From: Nocardia yamanashiensis NBRC 100130
GTDB lineage: Bacteria > Actinomycetota > Actinomycetes > Mycobacteriales > Mycobacteriaceae
Direction of reading: 5' to 3'
Assembly (NCBI RefSeq): GCF_001613325.1
Contig: NZ_BDCD01000042.1
Span: forward strand, 1 to 64,000
DNA: 64,000 nt
A program made the translations under genes and the position numbers. The first letter of the stretch is position 1, and every line of letters starts with the position of its first letter. This document shows positions 25,488 through 34,738 of the stretch, piece after piece. Under the pieces are notes generated by a model. The model did not search any database, was not told the origin of the DNA, and saw nothing but the letters and a program-made list of their open reading frames with translations.

Positions 25488-25818
25488 CGACGAATCGTAA
25501 TACGAAAACGCGAATCGCGTACAGATCGTCGGGATGCAAACGAGACTGAAAGGTGCAGAGTAGTAGCCGGGCCACCGCAGTCCCGCCGTGCGGGTGCCGC
25601 AGCACGCCCTCCTCGGTCCGTCCCCTCGTGCCGGCGACGGGACGGACCACTCGGCGGATCGAGGCGAGTAGCCGCACGTGACAACTGATTTCGCAAGGTC
25701 GGGGTGACTCCCCGGGTACGCCCAGAAAGTTTCGGCATCCGGCCACCGGCACGGGTGCCCAACCCGCAACGGCTCGCAGCCGCCCGCTGACTACGCGGAG
25801 CGGCGGAACAGAGGAGAT
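25488..25818. other. Intergenic control region between pucR and mmsA
   Basis: No gene seen in 331 bases. It holds a 13-base palindrome (ACGCGA-A-TCGCGT, 25508-25520) near the pucR start and a hairpin GGTCCGTCCC/GGGACGGACC (25615-25624 and 25639-25648) in the probable mmsA leader. Either could be a regulator site; no promoter boxes are convincing. Confidence 0.45.
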
Positions 25819-27309
25819 ATGGCGACCATCGCACACTGGCTCGACGGGAAGTCCTTTGCCGGCTCCAGCGCCGCTACCGCGCCCGTCACCAATCCCGCCA
25901 CCGGGGTGGTGACCGGTCAGGTCGCGCTGGCGAATGTGGCCGACGTGCGAACCGTCGTCGATGCCGCCGCGGCGGCGTTCCCGGCCTGGCGCGACGCCTC
26001 GCTCGCCAAGCGCACGCAGGTGCTGTTCAAGTTCCGGGAGCTGCTCAACGAACGCAAGGAAGAGCTGGCGGCCATCATCACCGCCGAGCACGGCAAGGTG
26101 CTCGCGGATGCGCTGGGCGAGGTGACGCGCGGCCTGGAGGTCGTCGAATTCGCCTGTGGCGTCCCGCATCTGCTCAAGGGCGGGTACACCGAGAACGCCT
26201 CCACCAAGGTGGACATCTTCTCGGTGCGGCAGCCGCTGGGACCGGTGGCGATCATTTCGCCGTTCAATTTCCCGGCCATGGTGCCCATGTGGTTCTTCCC
26301 GCTGGCCATCGCCGCCGGAAACACCGTGGTGCTCAAGCCGAGTGAGAAGGATCCGTCGGCCGCGCTGTGGATCGCGGAACTGTGGGCCGAGGCCGGGCTG
26401 CCGGACGGCGTGTTCAACGTGGTGCAGGGCGACAAGGTCGCCGTCGACGAGCTGCTGGAGAATCCGGCCATCAAGTCGGTCTCGTTCGTGGGTTCCACGC
26501 CGATCGCCAAGTACGTGTACGAGCGCGGCACCGCGCACGGCAAGCGCGTACAGGCCCTCGGCGGGGCCAAGAACCACATGGTGGTGCTGCCGGACGCGGA
26601 TCTGGATCTGGCCGCCGACGCGGCGGTGAACGCGGGCTTCGGTTCGGCGGGCGAACGCTGCATGGCGATCAGCGCGCTGGTCGCGGTGGGCGATATCGCC
26701 GACGATCTGGTCGCCCGGATCGCGGAGCGCGCCAGGACGATTCGCACCGGCGACGGCACCAAGGGCACCGATATGGGTCCGCTGGTCACCCGGCAGCATC
26801 GCGACAAGGTGGCGTCCTACATCGACGCGGGCGAGTCGGCCGGCGCGAAGGTCGTGCTCGACGGCCGCACCGTGGACGCCGACGGCGCGGCGGACGGGTT
26901 CTGGCTCGGCCCCACCATTCTCGACAATGTCACCCCCGAGATGACCGTCTACACCGACGAGATCTTCGGCCCGGTGCTGTCGGTGGTGCGCGTGGAGAGC
27001 TACGACGACGCCCTCGCGCTGATCAACGCCAATCAGTACGGCAACGGCACCGCCATCTTCACCAACGACGGCGGCGCGGCCCGGCGCTTCCACAACGAGG
27101 TCGAGGTCGGCATGGTCGGCATCAATGTCCCGATCCCGGTGCCCATGGCCTACTACAGTTTCGGCGGCTGGAAGAACTCGCTCTTCGGCGACTCGCATGC
27201 GCACGGCATCGACGGCGTGCACTTCTTCACCCGCACCAAGGCCGTCACCACCCGCTGGCTCGACCCCAGCCACGGCGGCCTGAATCTCGGCTTCCCGCAG
27301 AACAACTGA
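25819..27309 (+). CDS. mmsA: CoA-acylating (methyl)malonate-semialdehyde dehydrogenase
   Basis: 496 residues. An aldehyde dehydrogenase of the MmsA subgroup: ISPFNFPAMVPMWFFPLAIA with oxyanion Asn150, catalytic Cys281 in GSAGERCMA, and GGAKNHMVV where other ALDHs keep the general-base Glu. That loss is diagnostic for the CoA-dependent enzyme. It converts malonate semialdehyde to acetyl-CoA and methylmalonate semialdehyde to propionyl-CoA, using NAD and CoA. First gene of a cluster with an aminotransferase 11 bases downstream, which fits beta-alanine or valine/polyamine breakdown. Confidence 0.93.
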   Translation: MATIAHWLDGKSFAGSSAATAPVTNPATGVVTGQVALANVADVRTVVDAAAAAFPAWRDASLAKRTQVLFKFRELLNERKEELAAIITAEHGKVLADALGEVTRGLEVVEFACGVPHLLKGGYTENASTKVDIFSVRQPLGPVAIISPFNFPAMVPMWFFPLAIAAGNTVVLKPSEKDPSAALWIAELWAEAGLPDGVFNVVQGDKVAVDELLENPAIKSVSFVGSTPIAKYVYERGTAHGKRVQALGGAKNHMVVLPDADLDLAADAAVNAGFGSAGERCMAISALVAVGDIADDLVARIAERARTIRTGDGTKGTDMGPLVTRQHRDKVASYIDAGESAGAKVVLDGRTVDADGAADGFWLGPTILDNVTPEMTVYTDEIFGPVLSVVRVESYDDALALINANQYGNGTAIFTNDGGAARRFHNEVEVGMVGINVPIPVPMAYYSFGGWKNSLFGDSHAHGIDGVHFFTRTKAVTTRWLDPSHGGLNLGFPQNN

Positions 27310-27320
27310 TTGGACCTGCG

Positions 27321-28685
27321 ATGACCCTGCCCAATGGATTGACCCCCGAGGTGGCGCGCGACGAAGCGGCCCGCGCCTACGAACTGGATCGCAAGCACGT
27401 CTTCCACTCCTGGTCGGCCCAGGCGACGCTGAAGCCGATGGTGGTGACCGCCGCGCAGGGCTCCTACCTGTGGGACGGGGACGGCAACCGGCTGCTGGAC
27501 TTCTCCTCGCAGATGGTGAACACCAATATCGGGCACCAGCATCCGAAGGTGGTGGCCGCCATTCAGGCGCAGGCGGCCAAGCTGTGCACCATCGCGCCCC
27601 CGCACGCCAATGACGCGCGGTCGGAGGCGGCCCGGTTGATCGCCGAGCGCACGCCCGGCGAGCTGGACAAGATCTTCTTCACCAATGGCGGCGCGGACGC
27701 CGTCGAGCACGCCGTGCGGATGGCGCGGCTGCACACCGGGCGGTACAAGGTGCTCTCGCGCTACCGCTCGTATCACGGCGGCACCGAGACCGCGGTCAAT
27801 CTGACCGGTGATCCGCGGCGCTGGCCGAACGATCACGGCAATGCCGGAATCGTGCACTTCTTCGGGCCGTTCCTGTACCGCTCCCGGTTCTATGCCGAGA
27901 ACGAGGAGCAGGAATCGCAGCGCGCCCTCGAACATCTCGAGCAGACCATCCAGTTCGAGGGGCCGAGCACCATCGCCGCCATCATTCTGGAATCGGTGCC
28001 GGGCACGGCCGGAATCATGGTTCCGCCGCCGGGTTACCTGGCCGGGGTGCGCGAACTGTGCGACAAGTACGGGATCGTGTTCATCGCCGACGAGGTGATG
28101 GCCGGGTTCGGGCGGACCGGAAAGTGGTTCGCCATCGACAATTTCGGCGTGGTGCCGGACCTCATCACCTTCGCCAAGGGCGTCAACTCCGGTTACGTCC
28201 CGCTGGGCGGTGTGGCTATCGCGCCGCATATCGCCGCCACCTTCGACGATCGCGTCTATCCGGGCGGGCTCACCTACTCCGGGCATCCCCTGGCCACGGC
28301 CGCGGCGGTGGCGACCATCACTGCGATGGCCGAGGAGGGCATCGTCGAGAACGCGGCCGCGATCGGCGCCGAGGTGATCGGTCCCGGCCTGCGTGAACTG
28401 GCCGAACAGCATCCGAGCATCGGCGAGGTGCGCGGGCTCGGGGTGTTCTGGGCGGTCGAACTGGTGAAGGATCGCGGCACCCGCGAACCGCTCGCCCCGT
28501 ACGGCGGCACCAGCCCGGCCATGGCCGAGACGGTCGCGGCCGCCAAGGCTGCCGGGTTGTTGCTGTTCGTCAATTTCAATCGCCTGCACGTGGTGCCGCC
28601 GTGCACCGTCTCCGAGGCCGAGGCCAAGGAAGGCCTGGCCATCCTGGATCAGGCGCTGACCGTGGCCGATAGCCATCTGGCCTGA
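27321..28685 (+). CDS. Class III PLP-dependent aminotransferase (omega-amino acid type)
   Basis: 454 residues from the ATG at 27321. PLP lysine Lys286 in TFAKGVNSGYVPLGG, cofactor Asp257 in FIADEVMAGFGRTG, and the class III start YLWDGDGNRLLDFSSQMVN. Close in style to beta-alanine/taurine:pyruvate transaminases. With MmsA directly upstream it would produce malonate semialdehyde from beta-alanine; GABA or putrescine are alternatives. Followed by a long inverted repeat before the dehydrogenase gene. Confidence 0.9.
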   Translation: MTLPNGLTPEVARDEAARAYELDRKHVFHSWSAQATLKPMVVTAAQGSYLWDGDGNRLLDFSSQMVNTNIGHQHPKVVAAIQAQAAKLCTIAPPHANDARSEAARLIAERTPGELDKIFFTNGGADAVEHAVRMARLHTGRYKVLSRYRSYHGGTETAVNLTGDPRRWPNDHGNAGIVHFFGPFLYRSRFYAENEEQESQRALEHLEQTIQFEGPSTIAAIILESVPGTAGIMVPPPGYLAGVRELCDKYGIVFIADEVMAGFGRTGKWFAIDNFGVVPDLITFAKGVNSGYVPLGGVAIAPHIAATFDDRVYPGGLTYSGHPLATAAAVATITAMAEEGIVENAAAIGAEVIGPGLRELAEQHPSIGEVRGLGVFWAVELVKDRGTREPLAPYGGTSPAMAETVAAAKAAGLLLFVNFNRLHVVPPCTVSEAEAKEGLAILDQALTVADSHLA

Positions 28686-28760
28686 ATGAGATCCGCATCC
28701 TTCCCGCTCACCGGACACTCCTCGGGATGCGCGGTAGCGGAAAGGATGCGAACGTCTCAT
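28686..28760. repeat. Long imperfect inverted repeat between aminotransferase and dehydrogenase genes
   Basis: Arm 28686-28708 (ATGAGA, then CGCATCCTTCCCGCT) pairs with 28736-28760 (AGCGGAAAGGATGCG, then TCTCAT). There is one mismatch plus a small bulge over about 22 pairs; the loop is 27 bases. No T-run follows, so an RNA structure, attenuator or paired operator are all possible. Confidence 0.6.
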
Positions 28761-28797
28761 GCACAGCCGGTGAACACGACACAACACGAGGAGCGCA

Positions 28798-30285
28798 GTG
28801 AGTCCCCAAGATCTGCAATTCATCGGGGGTGAGCGCCGCGCCGGGTCGGGTGACCCGCTGGAGATCACCGCCCCCGCGACCGGCGCGGTCATCGCCGCCG
28901 GCGCGGGTGCGAACGCCGGCGATGTGGCGGCCGCCGTGGCCGTCGCGCGCGCGGCCTTCCCGGGATGGGCGGGCGCGACGCCCGGCGCCCGATCCGACAT
29001 CATGCACCGCTGGGCGCAGCTGCTGCGCGAGCGCGCCGAGGAGTTCGCGGCGGTCGAAAGCCTGAACGCGGGCAAGCCGATTCGGCTGGCCAGTGAATTC
29101 GACGTGCCGGGCACCATCGACAACACGGCGTTCTTCGCCGGGGCGGCCCGGAATCTGGAGGGCAAGGCGGCGGCGGAGTACTCCGGCGACCACACCTCCT
29201 CGATCCGCCGGGAGCCGCTCGGCGTGATCGGGTCCATCTCGCCGTGGAACTATCCCCTCCAGATGGCGGCCTGGAAGATCCTGCCCGCCATCGCCGCCGG
29301 AAACACGGTGGTGCTCAAGCCTTCCGAGCTCACGCCGCTCAGTTCACTGCTGTTCGCCGAGACCGCCACCGCGGCCGGCGTCCCGGCGGGCGTGATCAAT
29401 GTGCTCACCGGGCTCGGCGCGACCGCGGGCCAGGCGCTGGTGGAGCACCCGGACGTGGCCATGGTGTCGTTCACCGGTTCCACGCTCGTGGGCCGCCGGG
29501 TCGCCGCCACCGCGGCGGGTTCGGTGAAGCGGGTGCATCTCGAATTGGGCGGCAAGGCCCCGTTCGTGGTCTTCGACGACGCCGACCTCGAAGCCGCCGC
29601 GCGCGGTGCGGTGGCCGGTGCGCTGATCAATAGCGGCCAGGACTGCACCGCCGCCACCCGCGCCTACGTGCAGCGTCCGCTCTTCGACGAATTCGTGGGC
29701 CGGGTAGCGGATCTCATGGACCAGGTCACGCTGGGACCGGTGGAGGATCCGGACACCGATCTGGGCCCGCTCATCTCGCTACCGCATCGCGACAAGGTGC
29801 GCGGCATGGTGGACCGGGCCCGCGACGCCGGGGCGAAAGTCGTACGCGGCGGGCGGATTCCGGAGCACACCGATCCGGGCGGCGCGTACTACGAGCCGAC
29901 GCTCATCACCGGCGCCGCCCAGGATTCGGAGATCGTGCAGCAGGAGGTCTTCGGCCCGGTACTGGTCGTGCTGCCCTTCGACACCGATAACGAGGCCATC
30001 GCCCTGGCCAATGACACCGCCTACGGACTGGCCGCCTCGGCCTGGTCCCGTGATGTGTACCGGACCGGCCGCGCGTCCCGCGAAATCCAGGCCGGTTGCG
30101 TGTGGATCAACGATCACATTCCGATCATCAGCGAAATGCCGCACGGCGGCTACAAAGCCTCGGGATTCGGAAAGGACATGTCCACCTACGCATTCGACGA
30201 GTACACCAATATCAAGCACGTGATGTTCGATATCACCGCCGCCGCGCACAAACCGTGGCACGACGTGATCTTCCGAGCTCAGTAG
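28798..30285 (+). CDS. Aldehyde dehydrogenase, aminobutyraldehyde/aminopropionaldehyde type
   Basis: 495 residues, GTG start with GAGGAG upstream. Complete ALDH active site: Asn151 (SPWNYPLQMA), Glu249 (HLELGGKAP), Cys283 (NSGQDCTAAT). The segment GCVWINDHIPIISEMPHGGY is typical of aminoaldehyde/betaine-aldehyde dehydrogenases. Expected to oxidise 4-aminobutanal to GABA or 3-aminopropanal to beta-alanine with NAD. Followed by a strong terminator, so it closes the catabolic transcript ahead of the transporter operon. Confidence 0.88.
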   Translation: MSPQDLQFIGGERRAGSGDPLEITAPATGAVIAAGAGANAGDVAAAVAVARAAFPGWAGATPGARSDIMHRWAQLLRERAEEFAAVESLNAGKPIRLASEFDVPGTIDNTAFFAGAARNLEGKAAAEYSGDHTSSIRREPLGVIGSISPWNYPLQMAAWKILPAIAAGNTVVLKPSELTPLSSLLFAETATAAGVPAGVINVLTGLGATAGQALVEHPDVAMVSFTGSTLVGRRVAATAAGSVKRVHLELGGKAPFVVFDDADLEAAARGAVAGALINSGQDCTAATRAYVQRPLFDEFVGRVADLMDQVTLGPVEDPDTDLGPLISLPHRDKVRGMVDRARDAGAKVVRGGRIPEHTDPGGAYYEPTLITGAAQDSEIVQQEVFGPVLVVLPFDTDNEAIALANDTAYGLAASAWSRDVYRTGRASREIQAGCVWINDHIPIISEMPHGGYKASGFGKDMSTYAFDEYTNIKHVMFDITAAAHKPWHDVIFRAQ

Positions 30286-30299
30286 CGTTCCGCACCCGC

Positions 30300-30329
30300 G
30301 AGGGCGGATGCCATCCGGCATCCGCCCTC
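30300..30329 (+). terminator. Terminator after the aldehyde dehydrogenase
   Basis: GAGGGCGGATGCC (30300-30312), loop ATCC, GGCATCCGCCCTC (30317-30329): a perfect 13-pair stem 15 bases after the stop. No T-run. Confidence 0.8.
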
Positions 30330-30497
30330 ATTGGCATGCCCGCAGCAATTCACAAGTGAAACAACTAAATCCGTCGCATAACACGAATTTTTCAATGGAA
30401 TCCCTTGCCGGAAAAGAACTTTGTGGGAATATCTTCTTGACGCCGCGGCACCGCCCGCCGCGCTCCCCGTCTCAGTCTGGTGAAGGTGCGAACCCCC
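30330..30497 (+). promoter_or_regulatory. AT-rich promoter region of the pot operon
   Basis: 168 bases with markedly lower G+C than the surroundings (for example AACACGAATTTTTCAATGG) and no gene. A promoter for potD must lie here, but I cannot pick a single -10/-35 pair with confidence. A GTG at 30480 is in frame with potD. Confidence 0.45.
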
Positions 30498-31691
30498 ATG
30501 AACATGCCACCCCCCGAAATGCGCGGCCTGCGCTCCAGCCGTCGCGGCTTCCTCAAGGCCGGCGCAATGCTCGCGGTAGGCGGTGCCCTCGCCGCTTGCG
30601 GCACCAAGGGCTCCACCAAGACCGGCGACCTGGCCTGCAGCGTCCCCGCCGACACCTCGGCGACCGACAAGACGCTGAACTTCTCCAACTGGCCCGGCTA
30701 TATGGACGAAGCCGCCGGGAATGCCGAAGTGCATCCCACCATGGCCGAATTCACCGCCAAGACCGGCATCAAGGTCGACTATGTCGCGGATATCAATGAC
30801 AACAACGAATTCTGGGGCAAGGTCGGCGCGCAGCTGAGCTCCTGCAAGAGCATCGACCGCGATATCACGGTGTTCTCCGATTCCACCGCGGTGCGCATCG
30901 TGCGGCAGGGCTACTTCCAGAAGCTGGACGTGTCCAAGATGCCGAACTTCGTCAAGAATCTGCATCCCATGCTGCGCGGGCACGATATCGATCCGGCCAA
31001 CGACCGCATGGTGCCGTGGCAGTCCGGGCTGGTCGGCATCGGCGTGAACACCGAGGTGACCGGCGAGGTCCGCAGCGTCGAGGAATTGCTCACCCGGGCC
31101 GATCTCAAGGGCAAGGTCACCGCCCTGACCGAGATGCCCGACACCATGGGCCTGATGCTGCACGCCATCGGCAAGAGCGCCGCCAAGTTCAGCGACGACG
31201 ATTACGCCAATGCCCTGGACCGGTTGCAGAAGGCGGTGTCCTCCGGGCACGTTCGCAAATTCACCGGCAACGAATACGTCCAGGATCTGGCCAAGGGCGA
31301 TATCGCCGCCTGTATGGCGTGGTCCGGTGACGTCATCCAGTTGCAGAACGAGAATCCGAAGATCAAGTTCATCAGCCCGGCCGAAGGCCCGATGCTGTTC
31401 TCCGACAATGCCCTGCTGCCGGTGACCTCCTCGAAGGCCACCAATGCCATGGCACTGCTGGACTATTACTACGATCCCGCCGTCGCCGCGAAACTGGCCG
31501 CCTTCGTGAACTATGTGTGCCCGGTCGCCGGCGCGCAGGAGGAAATGGCCAAGTTCAATCCCGAACTCGCCCAGAACCCGCTCATCTTCCCGAGCCTCGA
31601 GATGCAGAAGAAGCTCGAGATCTTCATGTCGCTCACCGAGGCCCAGGAGAAGGATTACCAGAGCAAGTTCCAGGCCCTGACGGGAGCGTGA
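30498..31691 (+). CDS. potD: Polyamine ABC transporter substrate-binding lipoprotein
   Basis: 397 residues from the ATG at 30498. SSRRGFLKAGAMLAVGGALA is a twin-arginine signal ending in lipobox LAAC (Cys34), so the protein is exported by Tat and lipid-anchored. The mature part is a PotD/PotF-type binding protein: LNFSNWPGYMDE, EFTAKTGIKVDYVADINDNN, VPWQSGLVGIGVNTE. Binds spermidine, putrescine or a similar amine outside the membrane. First gene of potDABC; the next ATG is one base after its stop. Confidence 0.92.
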   Translation: MNMPPPEMRGLRSSRRGFLKAGAMLAVGGALAACGTKGSTKTGDLACSVPADTSATDKTLNFSNWPGYMDEAAGNAEVHPTMAEFTAKTGIKVDYVADINDNNEFWGKVGAQLSSCKSIDRDITVFSDSTAVRIVRQGYFQKLDVSKMPNFVKNLHPMLRGHDIDPANDRMVPWQSGLVGIGVNTEVTGEVRSVEELLTRADLKGKVTALTEMPDTMGLMLHAIGKSAAKFSDDDYANALDRLQKAVSSGHVRKFTGNEYVQDLAKGDIAACMAWSGDVIQLQNENPKIKFISPAEGPMLFSDNALLPVTSSKATNAMALLDYYYDPAVAAKLAAFVNYVCPVAGAQEEMAKFNPELAQNPLIFPSLEMQKKLEIFMSLTEAQEKDYQSKFQALTGA

Positions 31692-31692
31692 T

Positions 31693-32778
31693 ATGACCAC
31701 GCAGGACCTGCGCCTGGAGGGTGTGACCAAGAGTTTCGGTGCGTTCACCGCGGTCGACAACCTCGAATTGACCATTCCCGACGGCTCGTTCTTCGCCGTG
31801 CTCGGCGCGTCGGGCTGTGGGAAGACCACCACGCTGCGCATGATCGCCGGGCTGGACGAACCCAGTTCGGGCCGGATCATGCTGGGCGACAAGGACATCA
31901 CGCATCTGCGGCCGTATCGGCGGCCGATCAATACGGTGTTCCAGAGTTACGCGCTGTTCCCGCATCTGACCGTCGAGGACAATGTCGGATACGGGTTGCG
32001 GCGCAAGGGCATCGGCAAGACGCAGGCGCGGCAGCAGGCCGCGCAGATGCTGAAACTGGTGCAGCTGGAGGGTTTCGCGAGCCGCAAGCCCGCCCAGCTC
32101 TCCGGCGGGCAGCAGCAGCGTGTCGCCCTGGCTCGCGCGCTGGTCAACCATCCCGAGGTGCTGTTGCTCGACGAGCCTTTGGGCGCATTGGATCTCAAGC
32201 TGCGGCGGCAGATGCAGCTGGAGCTCAAGCGGTTGCAGACCGAGGTCGGGATCACCTTCGTGCACATCACGCACGATCAGGAAGAAGCCATGAGCATGGC
32301 CGATACCGTGGCGGTGATGAACGGGGGCAAGCTGGAGCAATTCGGTGCGCCGCAGGACATCTACGATTTCCCGGCCAGCGCGTTCGTGGCGAATTTCCTC
32401 GGGCAGTCGAATCTGATCGAGGCCACGGTCACCGGCAGCGGGGATCAGGTGAGCCTCGAGGCGCAGGGGCATCGGCTGGCCTTGCCCGCGGCGCGCTGCC
32501 GGGTCGCCGGCGGCGCGGCGCTGCTCGGCATCCGGCCCGAAAAACTCGGCATCGCAACCGATCCCGAGCAGGTGCCGGACGGGCGGGCGAGCGTGTCCGG
32601 CGTGGTCACCGACGCCATCTTCCTGGGCGTGTCCACCCAGTACCTGGTGCAGGCCGGCTGGGGACAGGAGCTGACCGCGCACGTGCCCAATGCGGGTCAC
32701 GGCGAAATCATCAGCCCCGGAACGCAAGTGGCGCTGCACTGGAACCCGGATCACGCCTTCCTGCTCGGGAGGTCGTGA
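31693..32778 (+). CDS. potA: Polyamine ABC transporter ATPase
   Basis: 361 residues. Walker A GASGCGKTT (38-46), Q-loop VFQSYALFPHL, signature LSGGQQQR (136-143), Walker B VLLLDEP, H-loop ITHDQEEA, then a TOBE domain at the C-terminus. Energises import with PotB/PotC. The last codons overlap the potB start. Confidence 0.94.
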   Translation: MTTQDLRLEGVTKSFGAFTAVDNLELTIPDGSFFAVLGASGCGKTTTLRMIAGLDEPSSGRIMLGDKDITHLRPYRRPINTVFQSYALFPHLTVEDNVGYGLRRKGIGKTQARQQAAQMLKLVQLEGFASRKPAQLSGGQQQRVALARALVNHPEVLLLDEPLGALDLKLRRQMQLELKRLQTEVGITFVHITHDQEEAMSMADTVAVMNGGKLEQFGAPQDIYDFPASAFVANFLGQSNLIEATVTGSGDQVSLEAQGHRLALPAARCRVAGGAALLGIRPEKLGIATDPEQVPDGRASVSGVVTDAIFLGVSTQYLVQAGWGQELTAHVPNAGHGEIISPGTQVALHWNPDHAFLLGRS

Positions 32779-33677
32779 TGCCCGCGCTGCTACCGGCCGC
32801 CGCCACCGGCGCGCCGGTCACCGAACCCGGCCGCAAACGCGGTCTCGCACCGTATCTGCTGCTCGCGCCGGGCATGCTGTTCCTGCTGGTGTTCTTCGCG
32901 GTGCCGACGGTGCAATTGCTGGCGGCGAGCATGTACGACCGGTCCGGATCGATCGAAACCGGGTACGCGCAGACGTTTTCGCTGGACAACTTCAGCTACG
33001 CCTGGGAGACCTATCATCCGCAGATTCTGCGGTCGCTGGGGTATTCGCTGATCTGCACCGTGCTGTGCGTGGTGATCGGGTATCCGCTCGCCTATGCGAT
33101 CGCTTTGAAGGGCGGGCGGTGGAAGAACCTCATGCTGGTGGCGGTGATCGCGCCGTTCTTCACCAGTTTCCTGGTGCGCACCTTCGCGTGGAAGGCGATT
33201 CTGGCCGATACCGGTGAGCTGGTGGGGTTCTTGCGCGCCATTCATCTGCTCGGGCCGGACGGGCGGTTGCTGGCAACGCCTTTCGCGGTGATCGCGGGGC
33301 TGGTCTACAACTTCCTGCCGTTCATGGTGCTGCCGTTGTTCACCAGTCTCGACAAACTGGATCCGAAACTGCTGGAGGCGTCGGCCGATCTCGCGCACGG
33401 GCCGGTGCGGACGTTCTGGCGGGTCACGCTGCCGCTCACCATGCCCGGGATCGTGGCGGGCACGCTGCTCACCTTCGTGCCGGCGACCGGTGATTACGTC
33501 AATGCCCAGCTACTGGGAAACACCAATACGACCATGATCGGCAATGTGATTCAATCGCGGTTGCTGGTCGTGAAGGACATCCCGACCGGTTCCGCATTGT
33601 CCGTGGTGCTGATGGTGGCCATCCTGGTGCTCGTCATCCTGTACCTGCGTAAGACCGATACCGACGAGGTGGTGTGA
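32778..33677 (+). CDS. potB: Polyamine ABC transporter permease
   Basis: 299 residues from the ATG at 32778 (a GTG one codon earlier overlaps the potA stop). Six membrane helices; the inner-membrane EAA loop ASADLAHGPVRTFWRVTLPL contacts PotA. LAPYLLLAPGMLFLLVFFAV is the first helix. Forms the channel with PotC. Confidence 0.92.
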   Translation: MPALLPAAATGAPVTEPGRKRGLAPYLLLAPGMLFLLVFFAVPTVQLLAASMYDRSGSIETGYAQTFSLDNFSYAWETYHPQILRSLGYSLICTVLCVVIGYPLAYAIALKGGRWKNLMLVAVIAPFFTSFLVRTFAWKAILADTGELVGFLRAIHLLGPDGRLLATPFAVIAGLVYNFLPFMVLPLFTSLDKLDPKLLEASADLAHGPVRTFWRVTLPLTMPGIVAGTLLTFVPATGDYVNAQLLGNTNTTMIGNVIQSRLLVVKDIPTGSALSVVLMVAILVLVILYLRKTDTDEVV

Positions 33678-33678
33678 A

Positions 33679-34554
33679 GTGGACCAACTCTCGGAACTCT
33701 CAGGGGCTTCGCCCCTGAAACCCCAGAAGCCGCAAAGATTCCGGTGGCTGCGCACCAACTGGGTGCTGTTGCTCGGCTATCTGGTGCTGGCCTACATGCT
33801 CGCGCCCATCGCCGTCATCCTGCTGCTGTCGTTCAATCAGCCCGGCAGCCGCAACACCACCTACATCCTGGATTTCGACGACTTCCATTTCACCTGGCAC
33901 AACTGGACCGATATGTTCGGCCCGGCGGGGCTGCGCGACGCGCTCGGCATGAGCCTGCTCATCGGCGCGCTGTCCGCGCTGGTGGCCACCGTGCTGGGCA
34001 CCGGAATCGCCTTCGCGCTGGCGCGGTATCGGTTCCGCGGGCGCTCCACGGTGCAGGCGCTGATCTTCCTGCCGATGGCCACGCCCGAGATCGTGATGGG
34101 CTCGTCCCTGCTGACACTGTTCATCGGGTTCGGGATCCCGCTGGGTTTCTGGGCTATCCTCATCGCACACGTGATGTTCTGCCTGTCGTTCGTGGTCGTG
34201 ACCGTCAAGGCCCGGCTGGCAGGACTCGACCCCCGGCTGCAGGAGGCCGCGATGGACCTCTACGCGACGCCCTTCCAGGCGTTCCGGTCCGTCGTGCTCC
34301 CCCTGGTCTGGCCCGGCATCATGGCGGCGGCGCTGCTCGCGTTCTCGCTGTCCTTCGACGATTTCGTCGTCACCAATTTCACCGCCGGACAGGCGCAGAC
34401 CTTCCCCATGTACGTCTGGGGCATCAATCTGCGCGGTATCCCGCCGCAGGTGAACGCGGTCGCCTCCGCGACCTTCCTGATCTCGCTGGTCTTCGTCATC
34501 GCCGGGCAGCTGCGCATGCGCCGCCGCTCCGACGACCGCGCCGCCACCAGCTGA
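33679..34554 (+). CDS. potC: Polyamine ABC transporter permease
   Basis: 291 residues from the GTG at 33679, one base after potB. Six helices with the EAA loop AAMDLYATPFQAFRSVVLPL and SFDDFVVTNFTAG, a PotC-type segment. Residues about 8-13 are encoded by a GC-rich palindrome of a type seen elsewhere in the window (33701-33717), so the N-terminal tail appears to have absorbed a small repeat; the membrane part starts only at about residue 25. Confidence 0.92.
   Translation: MDQLSELSGASPLKPQKPQRFRWLRTNWVLLLGYLVLAYMLAPIAVILLLSFNQPGSRNTTYILDFDDFHFTWHNWTDMFGPAGLRDALGMSLLIGALSALVATVLGTGIAFALARYRFRGRSTVQALIFLPMATPEIVMGSSLLTLFIGFGIPLGFWAILIAHVMFCLSFVVVTVKARLAGLDPRLQEAAMDLYATPFQAFRSVVLPLVWPGIMAAALLAFSLSFDDFVVTNFTAGQAQTFPMYVWGINLRGIPPQVNAVASATFLISLVFVIAGQLRMRRRSDDRAATS
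33701..33717. repeat. Short GGGGC-type palindrome inside the potC start
   Basis: CAGGGGC-TTC-GCCCCTG, perfect 7-base arms. Same architecture as the palindromes at 60569 and 61504 (G-run, C, three bases, G, C-run), a small dispersed element. Here it lies within coding sequence. Confidence 0.6.
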
Positions 34555-34738
34555 TTCCCCCGGCAGCCGCCGGTCGTCGCCCCATGCGCGGATCGACCGG
34601 CGGTTTTTCGCCATACCCACTCGGGGCTTTCGCGTATCCGCGCACCGGCCGCCCGGCCGGGAACATCACAGACCAACACGTCAGTAGTTGGGCCGGATCG
34701 GCTGGACCGTCCGGCAAGAGAGAAGGAGGAGATCGGCC

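Noticed and set aside
26367..28685. 772-codon frame apparently fusing the end of mmsA to the aminotransferase
   Set aside because: The first third is the out-of-frame shadow of mmsA. The aminotransferase begins at its own ATG at 27321, and mmsA is intact in another frame.
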